Below, piece by piece: positions 8,747-16,302 of a DNA stretch of 64,000 nucleotides; within the stretch, counting starts at the first letter, position 1; every line of letters starts with the position of its first letter. Source of the stretch: Azospirillum halopraeferens DSM 3675. Lineage in GTDB: Bacteria > Pseudomonadota > Alphaproteobacteria > Azospirillales > Azospirillaceae. The notes below the pieces were generated by a model. The model had not been told where the DNA came from, ran no database searches, and worked only from the letters and a program-made list of their open reading frames with translations. Both the position numbers and the translations under genes were made by a program. The DNA lies in the NCBI RefSeq assembly GCF_000429625.1, contig NZ_KE386927.1, forward strand, positions 423,160 to 487,159. Direction: 5' to 3'.

Positions 8747-9787
8747 TCACATCAGGTCGCGTTCGGTCAGGAACACCGTGACGGAGTCGTAGATCTTCTG
8801 GGTCATGGCATTGCGCTTGGCCCAGTTCTTCCACTCTTCCTTGGCGATGTTGCGGAACTTCTTGCGCTCTTCCGCCGGCAGATCGACGATCTCGATGTTC
8901 GGGTCTTTGCGGGCTTCTTCAAGCGCCTTGATGTCGTTCTTCTTCAGTTCGAACACCATGGTGTAGGCCAGCGTGTCGACCGAGGTCTTCAGGATGGCCT
9001 TCAGGTCCGGCGGCAGCCCGTCCCAGATCCGCTTGTTGAGTTCGACCGACGCCATGGGCAGGGAATGGAACCCCGGATAGCTGGGGTAGCGGGCGAACTT
9101 GTGCATGCCCTGGGCGTGGTTGGTGGCGAACACCGTATAGTCGGCGGCGTCGATCACCCCCTTCTCCAGGCCGGTGTACACCTCGGAGCCCGGCAGATTC
9201 ACCGGCGCGGCGCCGGCCTTGGTGAAGATGTCGTAGACCATGCCTTCGGGTGCCCGCACCTTCAGACCCTTGAGGTCGGCGACCGAACGGATCGGGCGCT
9301 TGGACGGGAACGACTCCAGCCCCGTGGCGGCGGCGCCGATGAGGTGCACGCCGTAGGGGTTGACCAGCTCGTTGTAGAGAGCCTCGCCGCCGCCGTGCTT
9401 CATGTACTCCAGGAACTCCAGCGGGTCGCCCCAGGCGCCCACCAGGTTGCCCAGCATGGAGAAGGCGGGATCCTTGCCGGAGAAGTAGCTGGGGTCGGTC
9501 ATGTGCCCCTGCAGGATGCCGGCGGCCACCGCGTCCAGGGTCTGGTTGTGCGGCACCACCGCGCCGGTGGGCAGGATCTCGATCTTGATGCGGCCGCCCG
9601 ACATGACGTTGACGGAGTCGGCCCACTGCTGCTTCAGCTTGTACTGCGGCTCGCCGGCGGTTTCCGACGTCTGGAACTTCCAGTCGTATTCGGCGGCAGC
9701 CACGGCGGACGCCGTCAGCCCCATCGCGGCGGTGACGGCGACTCCGGCGGCCAGCCCGGCCGCCCGCACGAACGCACTGTCGAACAT
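8747..9787 (-). CDS. dctP: TRAP transporter substrate-binding protein DctP
   Basis: A 346-residue periplasmic binding protein with a cleavable signal peptide (hydrophobic core GLAAGVAVTAAMGLTASAVAA, cleavage near AAA-EYDW). DctP-family features include KIEILPTGAVVP, the conserved arginine stretch DLKGLKVRAPEGMV and the domain-closing segment VIDAADYTV. It captures the solute and hands it to DctQM. It lies 11 bp after the regulator gene, so the two are co-transcribed. The galactonate or related aldonate substrate is inferred from dgoD. Confidence 0.92.
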   Translation of the reverse strand: MFDSAFVRAAGLAAGVAVTAAMGLTASAVAAAEYDWKFQTSETAGEPQYKLKQQWADSVNVMSGGRIKIEILPTGAVVPHNQTLDAVAAGILQGHMTDPSYFSGKDPAFSMLGNLVGAWGDPLEFLEYMKHGGGEALYNELVNPYGVHLIGAAATGLESFPSKRPIRSVADLKGLKVRAPEGMVYDIFTKAGAAPVNLPGSEVYTGLEKGVIDAADYTVFATNHAQGMHKFARYPSYPGFHSLPMASVELNKRIWDGLPPDLKAILKTSVDTLAYTMVFELKKNDIKALEEARKDPNIEIVDLPAEERKKFRNIAKEEWKNWAKRNAMTQKIYDSVTVFLTERDLM

Positions 9788-9798
9788 GGTGATCCCTC

Positions 9799-10665
9799 CT
9801 AATCCTTATCGCTGTCGTTTTCGCTGTCGTTCCCGAACCCGGCGGGGAGTCCCGCCGGGGATGGACCCGCGGAGAACAGCGCCCGTTTCCACAGCCCGAG
9901 CAGCGGATCGTCGGCGGCGCCGACGTCCTCCAGGCCAAGGTCGAAGGCGGTGCGGGCCATGACGTTGCGCGCCGCTTCGAAGGCCTCCTCGGGGCGGCGC
10001 AGGCGTATGCACTCCATCAGGTGGCGGTGGCGCTGCAGGCTGTCCTGCAGCTCCTCCGCGGTTTCGTTGGAGGCGCGCACCACCAGCGTGATGGCGGGGC
10101 GCAGGAGATGGGCCACCTGCGCCCAGACCAGGTTGCGGGTGGCGCGGTAGATGGCGGCGTGGAATTCCACGTCATGGTCGGTGAAGGTCTTGCCGGCGGC
10201 ATCGACCACGCGGATGCGGTCGGTGCGCAGCGTGCGCTCCATGCCGTGGAACGCCTCCTCCATGGCCAGCAGGTCGCGGGCCGTCGCCTTGCGCGCCGCG
10301 AGCGCCGATATGTAGGGCTCGGTGGCGTGGCGGAACTCGAAGACGGCGGCGACGAACTGGGGGTTGGGGGCGGTGTGCTCGGTCATCCAGCGGGTGACGA
10401 GGGGGTCGAGGATGTTCCAGTCCCGAAAGTCCTCCACCACCGTGCCATGCCCGGAGATGCGCCGGACGATGCCCAGCGACACCAGGACCTGTAGTCCGGA
10501 GCGGACCGACGGACGGCTCATGCCGAAGGTCGCGCACAGCTCCGTTTCCTTGGGCAGCAGGTCGCCGGGCTGGTAGCGGCCGGAGAAGAGATCGGCGGCC
10601 AGGCGTTCCGCCACCCGGGCGCCCATGTCACGGCCCCGGGTCGGCAACTCCAGCGGTTCCGCCAT
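9799..10665 (-). CDS. GntR-family (FadR/FCD) transcriptional regulator of the sugar-acid operon
   Basis: A 288-residue protein. Its N-terminal winged helix (about residues 12-80) contains YQPGDLLPKETELCATFGMSRPSVRSGLQVL. The all-helical FCD ligand-binding domain follows, with likely metal ligands in DHDVEFHAAI and QRHRHLMECI. It probably represses the operon and is released by a sugar acid or keto-deoxy acid, like E. coli DgoR. It is the first gene of the operon, so autoregulation is expected, and a palindromic operator sits in its promoter. The Asp/Lys-rich tail (NDSENDSDKD) is low complexity. Confidence 0.88.
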   Translation of the reverse strand: MAEPLELPTRGRDMGARVAERLAADLFSGRYQPGDLLPKETELCATFGMSRPSVRSGLQVLVSLGIVRRISGHGTVVEDFRDWNILDPLVTRWMTEHTAPNPQFVAAVFEFRHATEPYISALAARKATARDLLAMEEAFHGMERTLRTDRIRVVDAAGKTFTDHDVEFHAAIYRATRNLVWAQVAHLLRPAITLVVRASNETAEELQDSLQRHRHLMECIRLRRPEEAFEAARNVMARTAFDLGLEDVGAADDPLLGLWKRALFSAGPSPAGLPAGFGNDSENDSDKD

Positions 10666-10693
10666 GGTTCCCTCCCCTCGTTCCCTCCGCTCT

Positions 10694-10722
10694 TTTATAG
10701 ACTATGTCAGACATACTGGATA
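10694..10722 (-). promoter_or_regulatory. Promoter and GntR-type operator of the sugar-acid operon
   Basis: On the minus strand a -10-like TATAAA (10694-10699) follows a perfect palindrome TATGTC-n-GACATA (10703-10715), which therefore fills the -35/-10 spacer. The region is much more A+T-rich than its surroundings. The dyad resembles FCD-type GntR operators (xTGTCnGACAx). The -35 hexamer itself is poor. A GC-rich ribosome binding site (GAGGGGAGGG) leads into the regulator ATG. Confidence 0.55.
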
Positions 10723-10736
10723 GCTAAATATTACAT

Positions 10737-10765
10737 TGCACTGCAACCAACGATATTGCGGTGCA
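10737..10765 (-). terminator. Hairpin downstream of the adenylate cyclase gene
   Basis: TGCACTGCAA (10737-10746) pairs with TTGCGGTGCA (10756-10765), nine pairs plus one G-T. It lies about 95 bp past the cyclase stop and just upstream of the next operon promoter. On the minus strand no run of T follows, so intrinsic termination is uncertain. Confidence 0.3.
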
Positions 10766-10858
10766 GCATGGCGGATGAAACCGGGGCCACGCGCCGACGC
10801 GTCTACACGCCCCCGGCCAGGGGGGCGGGCCGAACGGTCCGATCAAAAGGATGGGGGA

Positions 10859-12766
10859 TCAGGAGCGGACGGCCCGCGGCTCCTCGCGATCGTCCCCGGC
10901 CGGGACGGACTCCAGGGCCGGGGTGCCGTCGGGCAGCATGCGCCAGACCTCGGCGCTGCCGGTCCGGCCGCGCAGGCGGTGGCGGCCGATGCACTCCATG
11001 GGCGCGGCGCCGTCGCCGCGGGCGGCGGTGGCCGCACTGGCCAGGACGATGACCTCCGCGTCGCCCTGAAGGCGGGCGGCCAGTTCCTCGACGCGGGCGG
11101 CCACGTTCACGGTGTCGCCGACGATGGTGTAGTTGATGCGGCTGGCCGAACCGATGTTGCCGACCACCACCGGGCCGGAATGGAGGCCGATGCGCACCCG
11201 CACCGGGGGGAGACCGGCGGCGGTGCGCCGCCGGTTGTCGGCGTGCACGGCGTCGGCAATGGCGTGGGCGGCGCGCAGGGCCCGGGCGGCGTGGTCGTGC
11301 TGCTCCTCCGGCGCGCCCCAGAAGGCCATGATGGCGTCACCGATGAACTTGTCGACGGTGCCGCCCTCCGCCTCGATGCAGTCGGCGAGCTGGGTGAAAT
11401 GCTCGTTCAGCAGGGCGGCGGTGTCGGCGGCCCCCAGGTCCTCGGCCAGGGCGGAGAAGCCGCGGATGTCGGTGAACATCACCGTCACCTCGCGTTCCTC
11501 CGACGTCAGCCCCGAACCGTCGGCGGCACGGTGCATCAGGCGCAGCACCAGCGCCTTGGGCACGTAGGTCTCGAACCAGCGCAGGCCCGACACCATGGCG
11601 TTGAAGGCCGTCGCCGCCTGGCTCAGCTCGCGCAGGCGGGAATCCGGCAATTCGGGAACGGTGCGGAACTCGAAGGCGCGCACCCGGTCGGCGGCCTCGG
11701 CCAGGCGGGCGATGCGGTGGCTGATCCGCCGCCCCGCCAGCAGCGCCACCCCCACCGACACCAGCAGGATGGCGACGCCGCCCAGCGCCATGGCGTACAG
11801 GCGGCGGATCTCGACGTCGGCCTCCTCCATGCGCAGCGCGATGCCGACGGTCCATTCCTGCGCGCCGTAGGCGGCCATCTTGCGCATCAGGAACAGCATG
11901 TCGAAGCCGCCCACGGCCACCGTGCGCATCTCCGTGCGCTTCTTCAGGCTCTCGGCCGGCTGGCCGCGGGTCCACAGCACGGCCAGCGCCTGGTCCTCCA
12001 CCTCGTCGATGCGCGGCAGGGGCAGGCCCTCCCGGCCGGCGAAGTCGAACTTCAGCGCCACCAGGGAGGAATGGGCCAGCACATGCTCCCGGTCGTAGAG
12101 CACGAAGGCGTTGATGCCCTGCTCCACGTAGAGGTTGGAGAGGAACCGCGACAGGTCGCCCAGGGACACCGCCGCGACCACCTGGCCGAGGTAGGCGCCG
12201 TTGCGGCGCACGGGATGGAACAGGGCGATGAAGCTGCCGGCGATCTCCGGGCTCCAGGTCGGCGGGCTCCACTGGGGGGTGGTGCGGTCGGCCCCGTTCA
12301 GGAGATCCGGCAGGTCGTCGGCGTCGCGCAGGTCGAGCGGATGGGTCTGCAGCTTTCCCTCCACCCGGCCCACCCGCACGCCGGTGCGGTCGGCGGCGAT
12401 GAAGGCCACCCCCGTCACCTGCGGGGCGGCGGCCAGGGCGCCGCGCAGGGTGACCGCCAGCGCCTCCTCGCTGCCGGTATCCAGGTCCCCCGACTCGATC
12501 AGCCCGGCGACGAACTTCGCCATCTCCGCCGCGGGGTCGAGCTGGTGGCGCACCCGCACCTCCACCCCGGCCAGCGCCAGATCGGCTTTGTCGTTCAGCA
12601 GTTCGAAGGTGTTGCGCCCGGCCCCGACCAGCCCAAGCACCAGCACACTGGCCACCGCCAGCAGCATCAGCGAGCCGAATCCCGCCACCAGCACCGCCGC
12701 GATCGGCAGGTGCAGGCGCCGGCGCTTGCCGGGCGGCGGGGATGCGGGGGCGGGACCATCGACCAT
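10859..12766 (-). CDS. Membrane-bound class III adenylate/guanylate cyclase with periplasmic sensor domain
   Basis: A 635-residue sensor cyclase. Helix 1 (about residues 20-47, AAVLVAGFGSLMLLAVASVLVLGLVG) is followed by a roughly 280-residue CACHE-like extracytoplasmic domain. Helix 2 (ALGGVAILLVSVGVALLAG) leads into a HAMP linker. The C-terminal catalytic domain has metal-binding aspartates in MFTDIRGFSALAE and DKFIGDAIMAFWGAP; the lysine of DKFIGD suggests ATP as substrate. Transition-state residues lie in NYTIVGDTVNVAARVEEL. It makes cyclic nucleotide in the cytoplasm in response to an external signal. It appears to be a single-gene unit. Confidence 0.9.
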   Translation of the reverse strand: MVDGPAPASPPPGKRRRLHLPIAAVLVAGFGSLMLLAVASVLVLGLVGAGRNTFELLNDKADLALAGVEVRVRHQLDPAAEMAKFVAGLIESGDLDTGSEEALAVTLRGALAAAPQVTGVAFIAADRTGVRVGRVEGKLQTHPLDLRDADDLPDLLNGADRTTPQWSPPTWSPEIAGSFIALFHPVRRNGAYLGQVVAAVSLGDLSRFLSNLYVEQGINAFVLYDREHVLAHSSLVALKFDFAGREGLPLPRIDEVEDQALAVLWTRGQPAESLKKRTEMRTVAVGGFDMLFLMRKMAAYGAQEWTVGIALRMEEADVEIRRLYAMALGGVAILLVSVGVALLAGRRISHRIARLAEAADRVRAFEFRTVPELPDSRLRELSQAATAFNAMVSGLRWFETYVPKALVLRLMHRAADGSGLTSEEREVTVMFTDIRGFSALAEDLGAADTAALLNEHFTQLADCIEAEGGTVDKFIGDAIMAFWGAPEEQHDHAARALRAAHAIADAVHADNRRRTAAGLPPVRVRIGLHSGPVVVGNIGSASRINYTIVGDTVNVAARVEELAARLQGDAEVIVLASAATAARGDGAAPMECIGRHRLRGRTGSAEVWRMLPDGTPALESVPAGDDREEPRAVRS

Positions 12767-12845
12767 CCGAACAGCCTATCCATGCACCGTCACCACCGCA
12801 ACGGCACCGCAGCATGATGCCGCGGATTGTCATCGCCGGGCGGGA

Positions 12846-14303
12846 TCAGCCCGCCACCACCTTGACGGTCCGCCCCGGCGTCAGCGGCGTGCCGGGCGGC
12901 AGGTTGTTGAGGATGCGGAAGAGATCGACGGCGCGGGGCTGGTCCGCCATGCCCGCGGCCAGCGACTCCGCCGTGTCGCCGGGGCGCACGGTGACCGTCC
13001 GCAGGCGGTGCGGCTGCAGGGCCGCCGCCTCGCCGCGGCCGAGAGTGCGGAAGCTGGCGGCGGTGCGCCGGAAGGCGGCGTCGTGGCCGGTCAGACCGCC
13101 GGACGGGCTGACCATGGTGAAGCGGTAGATGCGCGGCCCCATGCGGATCGCCACCAGCCGCAGGTCGACCATGGCGCCCCGGATGCGCCCCTGCGTCACC
13201 CCCGTGGCGGCGGGCAGGCCGTTGATCTCCAGCGGCTCGATGGCCGCGAAGCGGGCGCCGGCCGCCCAGTCCCGGGCGATGTAGGCCACCATGTCGGAGC
13301 CGCCCCGGGCGGTGCCGCCGTCGAAGACGATGAGGGAGCCGCCGGGTCCGCGCGCCACCACCTGCTGCGCCCCGTTCAGCAGGGTGTAGCCCTGCGGCAC
13401 CTCGAAGCGGAAGCCGAGCTGCGGGTGGGCGAAGACGGTGCCGCGCACGAAGCCGTTCTCCGGGCTGTCGCCATAGACCATGCCGGCCACCGCCTGAAGG
13501 TAGTCGCCATCGCCCCGCCGCCGGTCGGCCGGCGGATAGGTGCGGGCCAGGGCGGCGGCGCGCTCCACCCGCTCCTCGGTGCGGGGGTGGGTGGAGAGGA
13601 AGTCGTGGCGGTCCGTCGCCCCGCCGCGGACCAGGGCGTCGTACTGCGCCTTGCGCCCCATCGTCTCCAGGAAGGTGGCCATGGCGAAGGGGTCGTAGCC
13701 GGTGGCGGCGAGGTACGCCACGCCCAGCCGGTCCGCCTCCAGCTCCTGCTCGCGCGAGTAGCCGGCGAGCACGAGTTCGGAGCCGAGGCTGACCGCCCGG
13801 GCCAGCTCCGGGCTGCCCAGCACGGCGCCCACGCCGGCGGCCAGCACCCCGGCGACGGTGGAGCGGCTGATCCGTTCGGCCGTGTGGCGGGCCACCACGT
13901 GCCCGATCTCGTGGGCCAGCACGCCCGCCACCTCCGCCTCGTCACCGGCCAGCGCCAGCAGGCCGCGGGTGATGTAGACATAGCCGCCGGGCAGGGCGAA
14001 GGCGTTCACCACGTCGGTGTCGAGCACCGTGAAGGTCCAGTCCACGTCGGCGCGTCCGGTCTGCGCCGCCAGGGTGCGGCCCAGCCGGTCGACGAAGGCC
14101 CGCACCCGAGGGTTGTCGTAGGCGCCGCCGAACTCGGCCAGCACCTTCGGGTGCTCCTGCCGGCCGATGGCGGCGTCCTGCGACACCGGCACCAGGCCGG
14201 TGAATTGCCGGTCCCCCGTGGCGGGGTTGACGGCGCAGGCTGCGGCGAGCAGCGACAGGGCCAGAGCGGCCAGACAGCGGATGGGGGCGCGGCGGACGCT
14301 CAT
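12846..14303 (-). CDS. M48 family zinc metalloprotease, lipoprotein
   Basis: A 485-residue periplasmic protease related to BepA/YfgC. The signal peptide ends in a lipobox (SLLAAAC, C23), so it should be lipid-anchored. Zinc ligands are H131 and H135 of LAHEIGHVVARH, and the third is in the REQELEADRLG motif; H135 is followed by VVARH as usual. The C-terminal 50 residues (VTVRPGDTAESLAAGM...LNNLPPGTPLTPGRTVKVV) look like a diverged LysM-type module, which may bind peptidoglycan. The family acts in outer-membrane protein quality control. The frame continues far upstream, but the start at 14303 gives the signal peptide. Confidence 0.9.
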   Translation of the reverse strand: MSVRRAPIRCLAALALSLLAAACAVNPATGDRQFTGLVPVSQDAAIGRQEHPKVLAEFGGAYDNPRVRAFVDRLGRTLAAQTGRADVDWTFTVLDTDVVNAFALPGGYVYITRGLLALAGDEAEVAGVLAHEIGHVVARHTAERISRSTVAGVLAAGVGAVLGSPELARAVSLGSELVLAGYSREQELEADRLGVAYLAATGYDPFAMATFLETMGRKAQYDALVRGGATDRHDFLSTHPRTEERVERAAALARTYPPADRRRGDGDYLQAVAGMVYGDSPENGFVRGTVFAHPQLGFRFEVPQGYTLLNGAQQVVARGPGGSLIVFDGGTARGGSDMVAYIARDWAAGARFAAIEPLEINGLPAATGVTQGRIRGAMVDLRLVAIRMGPRIYRFTMVSPSGGLTGHDAAFRRTAASFRTLGRGEAAALQPHRLRTVTVRPGDTAESLAAGMADQPRAVDLFRILNNLPPGTPLTPGRTVKVVAG

Positions 14304-14340
14304 GGACGGCACAACCTCGGCTGCGGGCACACGCTTCGGG

Positions 14341-14371
14341 CTGACACGCGGCCCGGATCCTGAACTAAGAT
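14341..14371 (+). promoter_or_regulatory. Weak candidate promoter of the thermonuclease-fold gene
   Basis: CTGACA (14341-14346) and TAAGAT (14366-14371) lie 19 bp apart in the 101-bp gap between divergent genes. The spacing is longer than ideal. A start near 14378 would leave only about 27 nt before the proposed ATG. Confidence 0.25.
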
Positions 14372-14404
14372 GCCGCACCCGCCGTGCCAACCCTGCCGCC
14401 ATCC

Positions 14405-15256
14405 ATGCGCCGTCCCATCCCCGTCCCGGTGTTCGCCCTGGCGCTGGCGCTGGCGCTGGCCCCGGCCGTCGCGCCGGCCGGCCCGGCGGAGGTGCGGGCG
14501 GTGGAGGTGCGGGTGGTGGCGGTGGAGGATGCGGCGACGCTGGTGCTGGCGGACGGGCGCCGCCTGCGCCTGGCGGGGATCGACGCACCGCTGCCGGAGG
14601 CCGCCGCGGCGCTGGCCGAACTGGCGGTCGGCCGGGTCCTGCGCCTGCCCGACCCGGCACCGCCGGGCCGGGCACACGAGGACCGCCACGGCCGCCTGCT
14701 CGCCCAGGCCGAGCGCGACGACGGGGTGTGGCTGCAAGGGGACCTGCTGCGCCGCGGGCTGGTGCGGGTGCTGACCCGGCCCGACGCCCGCGACCGCGCC
14801 ACCGCCATGCTGGCCCTGGAGGAGGAGGCGCGCGCCGGCGGCCGCGGCCTGTGGGGTACGGCCGCCCACGCGGTCCGCCCCGCCCGGCCGGAGGCTCTGC
14901 GCCGCGACCGCCACAGCATCCAGGTGGTGGAAGGCCGCGTCGTCACCGCGGCGCGGGTGCGCGATCAGGTGTTCCTGAACTTCGGCACCGACTGGCGCAG
15001 CGACGTCACCGCCCGTATCGGCCGGGAGGGGCTGAAGCGCTTCGCCGCCGCCGGCGTCGATCCGCTGGCGCTGGCGGGGGCGGAGGTGCGCATCCGCGGC
15101 TGGATCGCCGACCGCAACGGCCCCATGATCGAGCTGACCCACCCCGAGCAGCTCGAACGGCTGTCCGCCCCCGCCGCCCCGCCGCCGCGCCCGGCCGCGG
15201 CGGCGGACGCCGCGGCGCAGGCGGGGGATGACGAGGACGAGGGAGGAGACGAATGA
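14405..15256 (+). CDS. Secreted thermonuclease (SNase/OB-fold) family protein, catalytic residues partly lost
   Basis: A 283-residue exported protein: signal peptide (RRPIPVPVFALALALALAPAVAPA), TNase-like domain (about residues 32-160), then a second OB-like domain (VVEGRVVTAARVRDQVFLNF...GAEVRIRGWI) and an acidic tail. Against staphylococcal nuclease the DGDT loop reads EDAATL, the R35-equivalent and D40 are kept (RRLRLAGIDAP), but the E43 position is Leu. The GR of DRHGRLLAQ keeps the second arginine. Loss of the general base and of one calcium aspartate suggests little nuclease activity. An alternative GTG start lies 21 bp upstream. The stop overlaps the next start (ATGA), so the pair is an operon. 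Confidence 0.7.
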   Translation: MRRPIPVPVFALALALALAPAVAPAGPAEVRAVEVRVVAVEDAATLVLADGRRLRLAGIDAPLPEAAAALAELAVGRVLRLPDPAPPGRAHEDRHGRLLAQAERDDGVWLQGDLLRRGLVRVLTRPDARDRATAMLALEEEARAGGRGLWGTAAHAVRPARPEALRRDRHSIQVVEGRVVTAARVRDQVFLNFGTDWRSDVTARIGREGLKRFAAAGVDPLALAGAEVRIRGWIADRNGPMIELTHPEQLERLSAPAAPPPRPAAAADAAAQAGDDEDEGGDE

Positions 15257-16074
15257 TCCGCCGCGGGTTGACGGCCTTGTTGCTGGTGCTGGTCCTGCCG
15301 TTCGCCGCGGTCGCGGCCGAGCCGGCCCTGACGATCGCCGTGGGCGGCGCCGAGCGCGCCTGGAGCCGCGACGCGCTGCTGCGGCATCCCGACGCCACCG
15401 CGATCACCGTCGACGATCACGCCTACGGCCGCCCGATGACCTACCGGGCCGTGCCGCTGGCCGGCCTGGTGCCCCGCGACCGGCTCGCCCCCGGCCGGGT
15501 GCTGGAGGCGGAGGCTACCGACGGCTTCGTCGCGGGGATACCGGTGGACCTGGTGTTCGCCGACGCGCCCGGGGGAGCGGTGCCCTATCTGGCGGTGGAG
15601 CCCGCCGACGCCCCCTGGCCGGCCCTGCCGGGCAAGGACGTCTCGGCCGGGCCGTTCTACGTGGTTTGGCTGCGCCCGGCGGCGTCGGGCGTGCGCAGCG
15701 AGCACTGGCCCTACCAAGTCGCCCGCATCACCGACACCGATTCGCCGGCCGTCCGCTGGCCGGAGCTGGCGGTGGACCCGGCTCTTGCCGCCGATCACCC
15801 CGTGCGCGCCGGCCAGGCCCTGTTCGTCACCCAGTGCATGAGCTGCCACACCCTGAACGGCGCCGGCAGCGCCACCATGGGCCCGGACCTCAACCGTCCG
15901 ATGAACCCGACCGAGTACCTGAAGCCGGGGATGCTCCACCGCCTGATCCGCGCCGGCAGCAGCATGCGCACCTGGCCGGAACGCCAAATGCCCGACTTCA
16001 CCGACGCCATGCTGAGCGACCGCGAGATCGACCGCATCGTCGCCTATCTGGAGCACATGGCCGGGCGGAAATGA
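15253..16074 (+). CDS. Periplasmic cytochrome c with N-terminal pterin-binding-like domain
   Basis: A 273-residue protein with a signal peptide (MIRRGLTALLLVLVLPFAAVAA). An N-terminal domain (about residues 25-170) recalls small molybdopterin/oxidoreductase-fold proteins (AWSRDALLRHPDA...VPLAGLVP...ATDGFVAGIPVDL...GPFYVVWLRP) but lacks the cofactor-binding cysteine. A C-terminal class I cytochrome c domain has the haem motif CMSCH (C195, C198, H199) and candidate axial methionines in MGPDLNRPMNP or QMPDF. It probably transfers electrons in the periplasm; the donor is unknown. It is coupled to the upstream gene by a 4-bp overlap. Confidence 0.75.
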   Translation: MIRRGLTALLLVLVLPFAAVAAEPALTIAVGGAERAWSRDALLRHPDATAITVDDHAYGRPMTYRAVPLAGLVPRDRLAPGRVLEAEATDGFVAGIPVDLVFADAPGGAVPYLAVEPADAPWPALPGKDVSAGPFYVVWLRPAASGVRSEHWPYQVARITDTDSPAVRWPELAVDPALAADHPVRAGQALFVTQCMSCHTLNGAGSATMGPDLNRPMNPTEYLKPGMLHRLIRAGSSMRTWPERQMPDFTDAMLSDREIDRIVAYLEHMAGRK

Positions 16075-16081
16075 TGCCGGT

Positions 16082-16246
16082 TCAGGGCGTCGGCTTCTTC
16101 GCGGGTTCGACGTTCTCCGCGCCCGTGCGGGTGCCGCCGAAGCGGTCGGCACCGCCGGCGGCGGGGGAGTCCGGCTTCTTGTGGTTGCCGGTGTTCTGCT
16201 GGTCGTCGGTGTGGCGGACGTCGCGTTCGGTGTGCGGCTGCTTCAT
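16082..16246 (-). CDS. Small polar hypothetical protein (54 residues)
   Basis: Starts MKQPHTERDVRHTDDQQNTG and ends NVEPAKKPTP. It is very hydrophilic, rich in Asp, Asn, Lys and Pro, with no membrane segment or cysteine, and is likely disordered. Support: a ribosome binding site GGGGAGA about 8 bases upstream of the ATG, codon use like its neighbours, and a position filling the gap between the cytochrome gene and ftsK. An overlapping frame on the same strand gives an Arg/His-rich product without a ribosome binding site. I do not recognise a family. Confidence 0.55.
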   Translation of the reverse strand: MKQPHTERDVRHTDDQQNTGNHKKPDSPAAGGADRFGGTRTGAENVEPAKKPTP

Positions 16247-16302
16247 GGCGCGGGGTCTCCCCTTCGGTCTGTCCCGATCTCAACCGGCGGGGGCGGCGAT
16301 CG

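Noticed and set aside
16044..16283. Alternative 79-residue frame overlapping the 54-residue gene
   Set aside because: Its Arg/His-rich product has shadow composition and no ribosome binding site, while the shorter frame has both a good site and normal composition.
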